NCBI GenBank assembly: GCA_001803165.1
Contig: MHAZ01000021.1
Location: forward strand, 248,001 to 312,000
DNA: 64,000 nucleotides
Source of the DNA: Stygiobacter sp. RIFOXYC2_FULL_38_25
Lineage (GTDB): Bacteria > Bacteroidota > Ignavibacteria > Ignavibacteriales > Melioribacteraceae
Direction: 5' to 3'
Shown: in pieces, positions 33,071 through 41,721 of the stretch
Position numbering within the stretch: position 1 is the stretch's first letter
Layout of the letters: each line of letters starts with the position of its first letter
The notes under the pieces: generated by a model
What the model saw: the letters and a program-made list of their open reading frames with translations, nothing else
The model's database searches: none
What the model was told of the DNA's origin: nothing
Made by a program: the position numbers and the translations under genes

Positions 33071-33793
33071 TTACGCAGCTCTTTTTAGTTTTGGCATTTC
33101 ACTCCAAATTCTTCCTTTAAGCGTGCGCCCATTCTTCTTTTTGTTTACTCCACCCCACTGTTTGAAGAAGAAAGGGACTTTGGCTTCTTTGCAAATATCT
33201 TTTATTCTAACTACCCATTCTTCTTCTATTGGTCTGGCACCCGGACCTGATTCTCCGCCGACAATTACCCAATCTATATTTGTAAGATCAAGATCATTAA
33301 TTCTACCTATTAACGGTTCAATAGATAAAAACTTGATATGCGCGTTTGTTTTGCGAAGATCATCCACACGAAAAGTATAATCTTGATTTTCTACACTCAC
33401 ACCCATCCAAATGTTTTCAGTCCAGTTAAGCTCTGAATTTAGTTTAAGCAAAGTATCGGAACGTTTGGTTAGTACTTGAAATCTATGCCAGTCGGCTTTA
33501 TTCATTACATCAAAAGTTTTTTTTACAAAACTAATGGGAACGTCTTTATGAAAGAGATCGCTCATTGAATTAACAAAAATTGTCTGAGGTTTCTTCCATG
33601 TGAGCGGTAGTGTTAGTGCGTGTTCTTGCAAAGTAAGCTTGAAACCGTTCTTGTAATTCTCAGATCCCATCGCTTTCAATCGTTTTGCCATACGTTCGGC
33701 ATAACAAAACTTGCAACCCGGACTAATTTTATTACATCCGGTAATTGGATTCCAAGTTGATTCTGTCCATTCTATTGATGATTTAAGTGCCAC
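33071..33793 (-). CDS. Three-Cys-motif protein (phage Gp37/Gp68 family, DUF5131)
   Basis: 240 residues. The defining cysteines are C20, C27 and C30 in [20 protein letters not shown], a C-x6-C-x2-C pattern reminiscent of radical-SAM clusters. Further family marks are [83 protein letters not shown] and [20 protein letters not shown]. The family occurs in phages and bacteria and typically has TcmP as a genetic partner, which is exactly the next gene here (1 bp apart on the same strand). The substrate is unknown; iron-sulphur binding is inferred from the cysteines. Confidence 0.9.
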   Translation of the reverse strand: MALKSSIEWTESTWNPITGCNKISPGCKFCYAERMAKRLKAMGSENYKNGFKLTLQEHALTLPLTWKKPQTIFVNSMSDLFHKDVPISFVKKTFDVMNKADWHRFQVLTKRSDTLLKLNSELNWTENIWMGVSVENQDYTFRVDDLRKTNAHIKFLSIEPLIGRINDLDLTNIDWVIVGGESGPGARPIEEEWVVRIKDICKEAKVPFFFKQWGGVNKKKNGRTLKGRIWSEMPKLKRAA

Positions 33794-34914
33794 TTATATC
33801 TTTCTTTTTATTAAAACTTGTCGTGATTTATTTGTTAAATAAGTTCCTTTAATATCTTTCCCATCGATTGACACAATTTCTATTTCATTTTCCAATTTTT
33901 TTAAAATCTGATTTGAGTGTTTAGGTAAAAAACTGTTTTCATAACCATAATCACGTATTTCTTCGTTTGTTTTTCCGTCAGATTCAAATATAAAGTTCTT
34001 CAGTTTTGTTTCATAGTCGTCTATTTCCACTTCACTAAATAACGGAAGATCATTAGATAATCTGAAGCCCTTACCTCGTTCATTATCAACACTCCATTTC
34101 GCTTCTATCATCTTTTGAAATCCCAATTTACTATGCGTAAAAAGAAAAGGCTAAAAACATTTGACTTGTCTCTTTGTATTGAGAAAGAATCAACATATTT
34201 ACTTCCAAGGAAGTTCTGGAATTGACACTTCAAATCAAAAATATACTTGTGAACACTTGTGATTTGGGGTGGTTTATTCATAAACAAATCTCGCAGAAAT
34301 AATTCAAGTGCTTTTCCTTCTGTGTAATCTTCATCATTTAGTGCTTTTTCAGAAAATCTATGCATGAACGAAATAGGCAAAAAAAGTAATATTTCAACAC
34401 TTTTGCTTAAAAATAATGAACGCAGTTCAATAGGTTTAATTTCTTTATAACCAAATGGATCAATAAAAACCAAGGCTTTTTCATGCGCCTTTAAACTTCT
34501 AACTTCTTTTTCAACTTCTGGATAAATGTCAGAGTATTCAAATGCGGTAAGTACAACTTTCACATTAGGAGGAGTAAAAATTTCTGAGATTAACTCTCCA
34601 ATTCTATCGATCTTCTTTTTACCAGGTTCAATTTTAGATATACCCGAATCATTTATATGAAATTTAATGTCCTTAATTTTTTTTCCATTTGCGAAATAGT
34701 GATTTTTTATAGAATTCATAGCTTCAATAGGGCTTCCTAATTCATTGTTCGCATATTTTCCTTCCCCGGCAAATAGATCGTATAGAAACACCTTAGATAC
34801 AAAATCTGCTTTTGACAGAATATTAAGGTAAATGGATAAATATCGTTTGTATAGCTCAACTTTCGCTTTAGAATGATCCAACATTACATTTTGAGCGTTG
34901 GTAGATATTGTCAT
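33794..34914 (-). pseudogene. tcmP: Three-Cys-motif partner protein TcmP, split by a -1 frameshift
   Basis: Two overlapping frames (34108-34914, 268 residues; 33794-34126, 110 residues) together make one TcmP-like protein of about 372 residues. The first half has SKVFLYDLFAGEGKYANNEL, GSPIEA, and ALVFIDPFGYKEI, a methyltransferase-like Rossmann pattern. The second half begins LGFQKMIEAKWSVDNERGKG and continues the family sequence. At the junction the mRNA reads TTC TTT TTA CGC. Re-reading one T gives FFFTHSKLGFQKM, which restores the natural protein. The cause is one base lost from a T-run: a real mutation, an assembly error, or -1 slippage. It sits directly upstream of the DUF5131 gene, its usual partner. 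Confidence 0.82.
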
Positions 34915-35064
34915 ATAACCCCCAAGGGTTTAATTGAACTTATTTAAAGTTAACCCGCTCCTTTGTTAAAAGCTATTATTTTTTATTCCATGCACATTTG
35001 TAACTCATGTAAACAGACCGTTAACATTTTTATTAAACCGCTAATCCAATACCTCTTTTTCTTC

Positions 35065-35096
35065 TTTGTTCCTTATCCATCTTAGCTATATTTTTG
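35065..35096 (+). promoter_or_regulatory. Bacteroidota-type promoter candidate for the tricorn-like protease
   Basis: TTTG (35065-35068), 20 bp, then TATTTTTG (35089-35096) fits the TTTG-N19/20-TAnnTTTG pattern. The start codon is 27 bp further downstream at 35123, which contains a reasonable leader. Confidence 0.5.
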
Positions 35097-35122
35097 TCCA
35101 AACTTCAAATCGAGAGGTGTGC

Positions 35123-38100
35123 ATGAAAAAATTAGTACTGCTGTTTTTAATTCTTGCTGCTCAACTTACATTTGCTCAAGAAAATCTTCTTCTACGCTTT
35201 CCGGCATTAAATAATAATGGAAGTCTAATCGCGTTTTCATTTCAAGGTGATATTTGGACTGTTCCAGTTACCGGCGGAAAAGCAACTCGTTTAACAATTC
35301 ATGAAGCTTACGAAGCTTATCCTAAATTTTCTCCTGACGGAAAACAAATTGCATTCAGCGGTGCTCGCTATGGCAACAATGATCTGTTTGTAATTCAAAC
35401 TGATGGCGGAACGCCAAAACGCTTAACTTATCATTCCGCAGTAGATAATATTTCGAGCTGGTCAAATGACGGAAATATTTTGTTCTCGACGAACAGAGAG
35501 TTCAACCAAATAGAAAGACCAATGGAAGTTTATTCCATTTCATCCAAAGGCGGAACTGAATGGAGAGTTTTGAACGCTGTTGGATTTGAGCCAATTGCGT
35601 CCCCAGACGGAAGGTTTATTGCGTTCGTGCGTGGAGATATCAATCCGGTTTTTCGCGAAGCATACCGCGGTCCATCCAACAGAGATATCTGGCTGTTCGA
35701 TACAAAAACAAAAAAGTATTCCAAGCTTGTTGGTTTTGAAACAAACGATGTTATGCCTCAATGGGTTGATTCAAAAACCCTTTTCTTTTTAAGCAGTAAC
35801 AGCGGCAATTATGATATCTATAAAATTACAATTGATGAAAACGGAAAAGCTGTTTCCAAACCGGAACAATTAACAAGCTTCAAAGATCATTCTATCAGAT
35901 ATTTGAACGTTTCTAACGATGGCTCAAGTTTGATAATTGAAAGAGGAAAAGATATTTACGTTTCAAAAACGGCTAAAATTGATTTCAAAAGGGTTGATGT
36001 TGAAATTTCCGCCGATGACAGATTCGATCCCGTTGAATTCAAAACCATGACCAACGGATTAACAGAATACGCAGTTTCTCCGAACGGAAAACTTTTTGCT
36101 TTCTCTGTCCGTGGAGAAGTGTTTGTTAAAGAAGCGGACAAAGAGAAAAACAGAAGCGTTAATCTTTCCGACTCCCCTTTCAGAGATGTTGATGTAGCTT
36201 GGCTTTCCGATACAACTATTGTTTTTGCTTCGGATAGAGAAGACGACAACTACGATATTTATCTTGCTAAATCAGCCGATAAAACTCAACCTAACATTTT
36301 CAAATCGTTAAAGCACGAGATCGTTCGCTTAACTAAGACAGATGAGGATGAGAGCGGCTTAACTGTTTCCGGTGATGGAAAGAAAATTGCTTACACGCGC
36401 GGAACAGATAAAAAACAATTTGTAGTTGCCGATATCGCGGCTGACGGAAAGTTATCAAACGAAAAAATATTGATTGATAGCTGGGCTTCGCCAAGCGGCG
36501 TTGCCTGGAGTCCGGACAACAAATGGCTCGCCTATTCAATTGAAGATCTTTATTTCAACGAAGACATTTTTATTCAACCGGCAGATAATTCCGCAAAGCC
36601 GGTTAATGTTTCTATGCATCCGCGCGGCGATTCAAATCCATTCTGGAGTGCAGACGGTTCTAAGCTCGGCTTCCTATCTTCACGGAGCGGACAAAATGCA
36701 ATTACCGGCGGTTTAAACTTTACTCGCGATATTTGGTTTGCCTGGCTAAAGAAAGACGATTGGGAAAAAACAAAATCTGACTGGGATGAAAAAGAACCGG
36801 TGAAAGATGAAAAGCCCGCCGAAAAGTCAAACGTGAAAAGCGAAAAGAAAGACAGTGTTAAAGTAAAGCCAATCAAAATTGATTTTGAGAACATTCATCA
36901 ACGATTAGTTCAAGTAACAAACTTTCCGGGCGATGAATCCAATGTTATCATCAGCAAAGATGGCGAAACATTTTTTTACGTTGGTTCGAGCAGCACAGCT
37001 AAAGGCGGACGCGATCTTTACAGCGTTAAGTGGGACGGTAAAGAACTGAAAGAAATGACTAAGGGCGGTTCTAATCCCGGCAACGTTAACATGGATCGCG
37101 AAGGCAAGTATTTGTATTACACAAAAATGGGCGGCTCATTATCTCGCCATGATATTAAAGCTGACAAGTCCGAACCGCTTCCATATTCAGCAAAATTGAA
37201 AATTGATTATCCGGCAGAGCGCAAGCAAGTTTTTGCCGAAGCTTGGCGTACAATCCGTGATGGATTTTACGATCCGCAGTTTCATGGCAAAAATTGGAAC
37301 GACCTTAAGAAAAAATATGAAGAGCTATGCTTAATTGCTTCCACGCCAAATGATCTACGCGATATGTTTAATAATCTTCTTGGCGAACTAAACTCAAGCC
37401 ACATGGGCTTTACCGCGGCTGATAGAGGCGAAACTCAAAAAGACGCGACCGGTTTACTCGGTGCAGAATTGGTTCCAACCGCTGATGGAATGAAAGTAGT
37501 TCGCGTTATTCCTCAGACCCCTGCTGATAAAAGTAACAGCAAGTTATTTGCTGATGATTTAATTACCGCTGTTGATGGTTCATCATTCCAAGAACAAAAC
37601 TTCTATCAATTACTAAACACTAAAGTTGATGAGAAAACCTTGCTCACAGTAAAGGGCAAAGATGGTAAAGAGCGGGAAGTTGTAATTCGCCCAACAACCG
37701 CACTTCGTCAGCAGCTTTATCAGGAATGGGTAAATGAAAGAAAGAAACTGGTTGAAAAATTCTCAAACGGAAGACTTGGCTATATTCATATTCAAGGAAT
37801 GGATTACGGAAGCTTTGAAACGTTTGAACGTGAATTGACCGCTGCCGGTTACGGCAAAGAGGGATTAGTTGTTGATGTCCGCTACAATGGCGGCGGCTCT
37901 ACAACAGATTACTTGATGACAATTCTAAACTACAAGCAGCATGCTTACACAATTCCGCGCGGCGCAAGCAATAACCTTGAACGCGATAAGAAAAAATTCC
38001 GCGAATATTACCCAACCGGCGAGCGCTTAGTTTTTGCCGCATGGTTGAAACCATCAATCGCACTTTGCAATGAAGGCAGTTATTCCAACGCAGAAATTTT

Positions 38101-38380
38101 CTCTCACGCTTACAAAACTTTAGGAATTGGAAAACTTGTTGGCGTTGCAACCAATGGTTCTGTTATTTCCACCGGCGGAAAAGGATTGATAGACGGCTCA
38201 TTTGTTCGCTTGCCGTTGAGAGGCTGGTTCACCAAAGCAACGGATAAAAACCAAGAACTCGGTCCAGCCGTTCCTGATATTACCGTTGAAAACTCTGTTG
38301 ATTGGATTGCAAAAGGTGTTGATGAGCAGCTTAAAACCGCGTGTGATGAGTTGTTAAAGCAAATTGATTCTAAGAAGTAA
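35123..38380 (+). CDS. Tricorn-like S41-family protease, secreted
   Basis: A 1085-residue exported protein. It has a Sec signal peptide (LVLLFLILAAQLTFAQ). Two beta-propeller regions follow (about 25-330 and 330-660) with TolB/WD40-like repeats such as AYPKFSPDGKQIAFSGARYG and GVAWSPDNKWLAYSI, separated from the C-terminal half by a charged Lys/Glu linker near 575-600. A tricorn C1-type helical domain comes next, then a PDZ domain (LVPTADGMKVVRVIPQTPAD) and an S41 peptidase domain (GRLGYIHIQGMDYG; EGLVVDVRYNGGGSTTDYLM; NEGSYSNAEIFSHAYK with candidate nucleophile Ser986/Ser988). It should degrade peptides in the periplasm or at the envelope. The ATG at 35123 starts the signal peptide; the longer frame to 35066 is unlikely. 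Confidence 0.92.
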   Translation: MKKLVLLFLILAAQLTFAQENLLLRFPALNNNGSLIAFSFQGDIWTVPVTGGKATRLTIHEAYEAYPKFSPDGKQIAFSGARYGNNDLFVIQTDGGTPKRLTYHSAVDNISSWSNDGNILFSTNREFNQIERPMEVYSISSKGGTEWRVLNAVGFEPIASPDGRFIAFVRGDINPVFREAYRGPSNRDIWLFDTKTKKYSKLVGFETNDVMPQWVDSKTLFFLSSNSGNYDIYKITIDENGKAVSKPEQLTSFKDHSIRYLNVSNDGSSLIIERGKDIYVSKTAKIDFKRVDVEISADDRFDPVEFKTMTNGLTEYAVSPNGKLFAFSVRGEVFVKEADKEKNRSVNLSDSPFRDVDVAWLSDTTIVFASDREDDNYDIYLAKSADKTQPNIFKSLKHEIVRLTKTDEDESGLTVSGDGKKIAYTRGTDKKQFVVADIAADGKLSNEKILIDSWASPSGVAWSPDNKWLAYSIEDLYFNEDIFIQPADNSAKPVNVSMHPRGDSNPFWSADGSKLGFLSSRSGQNAITGGLNFTRDIWFAWLKKDDWEKTKSDWDEKEPVKDEKPAEKSNVKSEKKDSVKVKPIKIDFENIHQRLVQVTNFPGDESNVIISKDGETFFYVGSSSTAKGGRDLYSVKWDGKELKEMTKGGSNPGNVNMDREGKYLYYTKMGGSLSRHDIKADKSEPLPYSAKLKIDYPAERKQVFAEAWRTIRDGFYDPQFHGKNWNDLKKKYEELCLIASTPNDLRDMFNNLLGELNSSHMGFTAADRGETQKDATGLLGAELVPTADGMKVVRVIPQTPADKSNSKLFADDLITAVDGSSFQEQNFYQLLNTKVDEKTLLTVKGKDGKEREVVIRPTTALRQQLYQEWVNERKKLVEKFSNGRLGYIHIQGMDYGSFETFERELTAAGYGKEGLVVDVRYNGGGSTTDYLMTILNYKQHAYTIPRGASNNLERDKKKFREYYPTGERLVFAAWLKPSIALCNEGSYSNAEIFSHAYKTLGIGKLVGVATNGSVISTGGKGLIDGSFVRLPLRGWFTKATDKNQELGPAVPDITVENSVDWIAKGVDEQLKTACDELLKQIDSKK

Positions 38381-38520
38381 TGATAATTCTTAAAAAGATT
38401 AGCGGTCTTTTAACGAAAATTGTAATAAAAATTTCTTGGCGCAGGCGGTTTCAATTATGAGATTATTACTATTTTTGAAACAGACTTTAATAATTTTTTA
38501 ATACTTGGAGGAATCCTTTT

Positions 38521-38820
38521 ATGTCAGTAGTGATAACAGATGAATGCATTTCTTGTAATGCATGTGAAGCAGAATGCCCAAACAATGCTATCTATGGCGC
38601 CGGCGTTTCTTACATTTATGGAACTGAAGAAAAAGCAGCTTTGAACGAAGAGCATACATACATCGTTCCCGATAAATGTACTGAATGTGTTGGCTTCCAT
38701 GATGAACCGCAATGTATTCCATCTTGCCCGACAGAAGCTATTATAGCTGATCCGGAAAGAGTTGAAACGAAAGAACAATTAATGGCTAAGAAAGAAACTT
38801 TAGATAAAGTCGGCCGTTAA
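38521..38820 (+). CDS. 2[4Fe-4S] ferredoxin
   Basis: A 99-residue cytoplasmic electron carrier. The first cluster motif is C9-C12-C15 with C19 (CISCNACEAECP). The second is C53-C56-C65-C69, where eight residues between C56 and C65 form the long insertion typical of Chromatium/Chlorobium-type (Alvin) ferredoxins. A C-terminal helix (KEQLMAKKETLDKVG) also fits that subtype. Such ferredoxins have very low potential and serve enzymes such as pyruvate:ferredoxin oxidoreductase. GGAGGA precedes the ATG, and a terminator follows within 20 bp, so it is a single-gene unit. No partner enzyme is nearby. Confidence 0.93.
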   Translation: MSVVITDECISCNACEAECPNNAIYGAGVSYIYGTEEKAALNEEHTYIVPDKCTECVGFHDEPQCIPSCPTEAIIADPERVETKEQLMAKKETLDKVGR

Positions 38821-38840
38821 TAAATTCTTTTTCTGAAAAG

Positions 38841-38870
38841 ACCCCGGCAAATTTCTTACCGGGGTTTTTT
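38841..38870 (+). terminator. Rho-independent terminator after ferredoxin
   Basis: ACCCCGG (38841-38847) pairs with CCGGGGT (38859-38865), followed by TTTTTT. It lies 20 bp past the ferredoxin stop codon. Confidence 0.92.
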
Positions 38871-38929
38871 GTTTTAAAGGGAACTACACGCCGAAAATAT
38901 TTTATAAGATGAACTTTAGGCGGCGGCAT

Positions 38930-39352
38930 ATGAAGTTTATCTGCTTGTTTATAATTATCTGTACACCAATTTTTGCACAGAAAGATTCCTCAGTGAAAAA
39001 GATAAATCCGGAAGACAAATTGTTCCGTATAGATTCTATCCGAGCAAAAAAACTCTTAGTGCCGCTCCGTAAAGACAGTATATTACCATTAGGATTCGAT
39101 TTTTCTTTGAACAATTGCGAAGAAGTAAATCTTCTCTTCAACAACTTGTTGTTGACCAAAGAAGAACGGAAAAGCGGATTATCTGAGGATGAACTGAAAC
39201 GCTACAAAAACAATAAATCTTATTTGCAATCGCTGATGAAGCTGCCGCCAAACGAAGCTGAAACGTATCCCACAGTTCATAAACTTAGGCAGGTACTGGG
39301 AATTGCTAAAACCGTTGGAGTAATAATCATCCTATTGCTGAGCATCTTGTGA
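38930..39352 (+). CDS. Exported protein, first of a tandem paralogous pair
   Basis: 140 residues from the ATG at 38930, with a signal peptide MKFICLFIIICTPIFAQ. The mature region contains LLFNNLLLTKEERKSGLSED and ELKRYKNNKSYLQSLMKLPP, and a C-terminal hydrophobic helix TVGVIIILLLSIL that could anchor it. The next gene product shares the KEExxSGLSxDExxxxxxNKS pattern and the same overall layout, so the two are paralogues from a tandem duplication. I do not recognise the family. The stop overlaps the next start (GTGA), implying coupled translation. It is probably an envelope protein of unknown role. Confidence 0.72.
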   Translation: MKFICLFIIICTPIFAQKDSSVKKINPEDKLFRIDSIRAKKLLVPLRKDSILPLGFDFSLNNCEEVNLLFNNLLLTKEERKSGLSEDELKRYKNNKSYLQSLMKLPPNEAETYPTVHKLRQVLGIAKTVGVIIILLLSIL

Positions 39353-39810
39353 GGTATTTGCTGATCATTTCGCTTATGGTTTTTGTACTCAGCATTGTAA
39401 CTTTCTCGCAGACCAAGAAAGATACAAGTGCTTCCAAAACACCTTCTGAAAAGCCAACGCAAATTCCGCCATCAATTGAAAAGAGATTCCATCCTAAATC
39501 AACTGTACGCTTGTTCCAAGAAGATTTTACTATTCCCATAGACTTGAAAAAATATACGGCAATAATGAGCGCCGATATTTCCAAACAAGAACATCTTTCT
39601 AAAGAAGAAAAGAATTCCGGCTTGTCTGATGATGAGATAATCAGCTTTAGAGATAACAAAAGCTCCACCATGAGAATGATGGCCGAGTTTTACGGTGAAG
39701 ATTTAATCAATGTGCAGAAACTTTTGGATGAACTCGGTTTAACCAAAGATCAGATTGCCGGATTCTTGATGATGTTAAAATTTGCGTTCGGTCAGTCACT
39801 ATTAAAATAA
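39349..39810 (+). CDS. Exported protein, second of a tandem paralogous pair
   Basis: 153 residues starting at a GTG that overlaps the stop codon of the preceding gene by four bases. A signal peptide (LLIISLMVFVLSIVTFSQ) is followed by a Thr/Ser/Pro-rich linker and a conserved block SKEEKNSGLSDDEIISFRDN, then KSSTMRMMAEFYGEDLINVQ. The block is the counterpart of the SGLSEDE...NNKS region in the upstream gene. The C-terminus (AGFLMMLKFAFGQSLLK) is again hydrophobic. It may form a complex with its paralogue in the envelope. The family is unknown to me. Confidence 0.72.
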   Translation: MRYLLIISLMVFVLSIVTFSQTKKDTSASKTPSEKPTQIPPSIEKRFHPKSTVRLFQEDFTIPIDLKKYTAIMSADISKQEHLSKEEKNSGLSDDEIISFRDNKSSTMRMMAEFYGEDLINVQKLLDELGLTKDQIAGFLMMLKFAFGQSLLK

Positions 39811-39811
39811 A

Positions 39812-39906
39812 TAGGTCACTGCGCGCTCTCCGGCAGTAGCGGAGAAAAGCTCCTAACCCTTTCTATTTATTATTAGCTTCGATAAAACAATCGCCGCAGT
39901 GACCTA
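39812..39906. other. Cloverleaf-like inverted-repeat element
   Basis: A 12-bp perfect outer stem, TAGGTCACTGCG (39812-39823) with CGCAGTGACCTA (39895-39906), encloses two inner stems: TCTCCG/CGGAGA (39827-39832 / 39840-39845, 7-nt loop) and AAGCT/AGCTT (39847-39851 / 39875-39879). This three-way-junction arrangement begins two bases after the second paralogue's stop. It could be a structured RNA, a terminator-like 3' element or a small mobile repeat. No T-run follows. Confidence 0.5.
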
Positions 39907-40017
39907 ACAAATTATCGGCATACAACAACAAAAATAAAATCCAAAAATTTGGTAGCTAATTACAATTTACACCTTGGCTAAGTTTACTTATTATTGCGTA
40001 TAAAATTTGGGATTAAA

Positions 40018-40509
40018 ATGATTCGCACAATTCTTCTTTCGTTTTTGTTCGCCTTTACTTTTTCATCATGCACAAAGGAAGTTCGCGAAGATGAAAAAAA
40101 ATCTATAAAGACTGCCGATGAAGCAGCCATACGCGAAGTAATAGAAAATTATACAACCGCATACAATACCGGCGATATTGAAACCGCAGCAGAGTTTTTT
40201 GATTCCAACTATCATGGAATTGTTGCAGATTCATCCGATATAATTGGTCCGGAAGCTATGAGAGACGACCTGCTTCAATACCGCCGCCAATATCCCGAAG
40301 GAAAATGGGAAACCAAGATTGAAGAGATTACAATTGGTGATGGCTATGCATACGTTATATGCAGCAGCTCTTTCTTAATGCCAAATCCGATTGAGAAGAA
40401 ACCAAGCCCTATTTATTCTGAAAGAAGCATTCGTGTTTTAAGGAAAGGTAAAAACCAAAGCTGGAAAATTTTTAGATTTTTGGCAACACCGACTTTTACT
40501 TACGAATAA
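40018..40509 (+). CDS. Lipoprotein with NTF2/DUF4440-like domain
   Basis: 163 residues from the ATG at 40018. The signal peptide has a lipobox FSSC (Cys18). The mature domain AAIREVIENYTTAYNTGDIE, then TAAEFFDSNYHGIVADSSDI and the end QSWKIFRFLATPTFTYE, follows the NTF2/SnoaL-like (DUF4440) pattern: an N-terminal helix with a Y/W-N-x-G-D turn, then curved beta strands. Such domains bind small ligands or act as enzymes; no catalytic residues stand out. Lipid anchoring to the membrane is inferred. It stands alone, convergent with the anti-sigma gene. Confidence 0.8.
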   Translation: MIRTILLSFLFAFTFSSCTKEVREDEKKSIKTADEAAIREVIENYTTAYNTGDIETAAEFFDSNYHGIVADSSDIIGPEAMRDDLLQYRRQYPEGKWETKIEEITIGDGYAYVICSSSFLMPNPIEKKPSPIYSERSIRVLRKGKNQSWKIFRFLATPTFTYE

Positions 40510-40512
40510 ACA

Positions 40513-41721
40513 TTAAAGCTGCCATTCAATTTCTTCCCACCAGCGGTAAAGCATATCTTTATCTAAACGGATAATTCCCGCACGCGTAACACTTTCCGGG
40601 GGCGGAAATCTGTTACTTATCTCTTGAAAAATTATTTGACGCTGTAATTGAGTTACTGCCGGAATTAATGCCAGCAGCGTAAGCATATCTTCTTCTTTAG
40701 CTAATGAAATTATTTTTTCAACCGATGCTTCGCCGCCATTTTGAAAATCAAAGGATTCTATCGCTGCACGCAAACTATCGGAAGCATTTTGATGAACTGG
40801 AATTCCAGGTCTAAATCCTTTACGTAAAGTACACGTATGGTTTTCATTTACTATGTACGAGTTTTCGTTGTACAAAATTTCAACAAATGCGGAATTAACT
40901 TTTAACTTTGCGCCTAGAACAGAAAGGTTCTCAAGATCAAATTTTCCACCGCGGTCTATAATTTCAAAGTTATTAAGCTGCAGTGTGAAATCCGGCATAT
41001 CTTCTTTATTTATCACACTTACTTTACCATTTCTCATGGTTACAAGATTGACTCCATCTTTAGCTTTATCTAAAACCAATAATGAGTTTGGTCCTACTTC
41101 CATTGTGCCCACTTTAGGTATCTGAACAGCGGCTTTAGAAGTTTCATCTGTAACAAGAGTTTCCCCCTGGTCCCATTTATCGCTTTTATCGGGTCTTCCG
41201 CTGATGATTGGATTTCCCGAAAGACTAACTACACTCCAAGGATAATTATACTTTTGAAAATCATACAGAAAATATGCAAATGCTATAATTGCAAGCGGAA
41301 GTACGGTTAGCAAAACTCGTTTTATTTCTACCGTTGGAGCCGGAGAGTAAGGCTTTTTGTAAATCCTTTTTGTGATATTGCTTTTTTTAACAACCGAGCG
41401 ATCTTTCAGCAATTTTCTTTGCTGCTTCTCTTTCTCCTTCATCAGCTTACGCGAATTAGCGGTTGGTATTTGCGGTACCGAAATAGAGGAAACACTTTGT
41501 ATTTTCATCAACTCGGATTTTACTTTCTCTAAGATTTCAACCGGAGGATTTATCAAAGCCGGCAATTGCTTTAGCTGATCAAAGAAAACAGTCATCTTCT
41601 TATACTCTTTGAAGCACAGATCGCAATTACGAATATGCTTTTCTACTTCCCTCTTAGTTGAATCATCGAGCAATTCATCAACATAATCATGCAGATTTAT
41701 TTTTACTTCTTCGCAAATCAT
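40513..41721 (-). CDS. Anti-sigma factor with zinc finger and FecR-like domain
   Basis: 402 residues. The N-terminal zinc-binding anti-sigma domain has the H-x3-C-x2-C pattern in VEKHIRNCDLCFKEYKKM. After a basic linker there is one membrane helix (about 133-155; VLLTVLPLAIIAFAYFLYDF). The periplasmic part resembles a FecR domain (VVSLSGNPIISGRPDKSDKW, DQGETLVTDETSKAAVQIPK, VGTMEVGPNSLLVLDKAK). A C-terminal helical region ends with RWWEEIEWQL. It would restrain the overlapping ECF sigma factor (ATGA overlap) until an envelope signal. The FecR part suggests sensing of an outer-membrane event, but no TonB receptor gene is adjacent. Confidence 0.87.
   Translation of the reverse strand: MICEEVKINLHDYVDELLDDSTKREVEKHIRNCDLCFKEYKKMTVFFDQLKQLPALINPPVEILEKVKSELMKIQSVSSISVPQIPTANSRKLMKEKEKQQRKLLKDRSVVKKSNITKRIYKKPYSPAPTVEIKRVLLTVLPLAIIAFAYFLYDFQKYNYPWSVVSLSGNPIISGRPDKSDKWDQGETLVTDETSKAAVQIPKVGTMEVGPNSLLVLDKAKDGVNLVTMRNGKVSVINKEDMPDFTLQLNNFEIIDRGGKFDLENLSVLGAKLKVNSAFVEILYNENSYIVNENHTCTLRKGFRPGIPVHQNASDSLRAAIESFDFQNGGEASVEKIISLAKEEDMLTLLALIPAVTQLQRQIIFQEISNRFPPPESVTRAGIIRLDKDMLYRWWEEIEWQL

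Noticed and set aside
39812-39908. Integron attC-like site (CCTAAC end with inverted repeat)
   Set aside because: The outer arms are in the wrong orientation for RYYYAAC...GTTRRRY and the left end reads AATAGGT; no integrase or cassette array is present.
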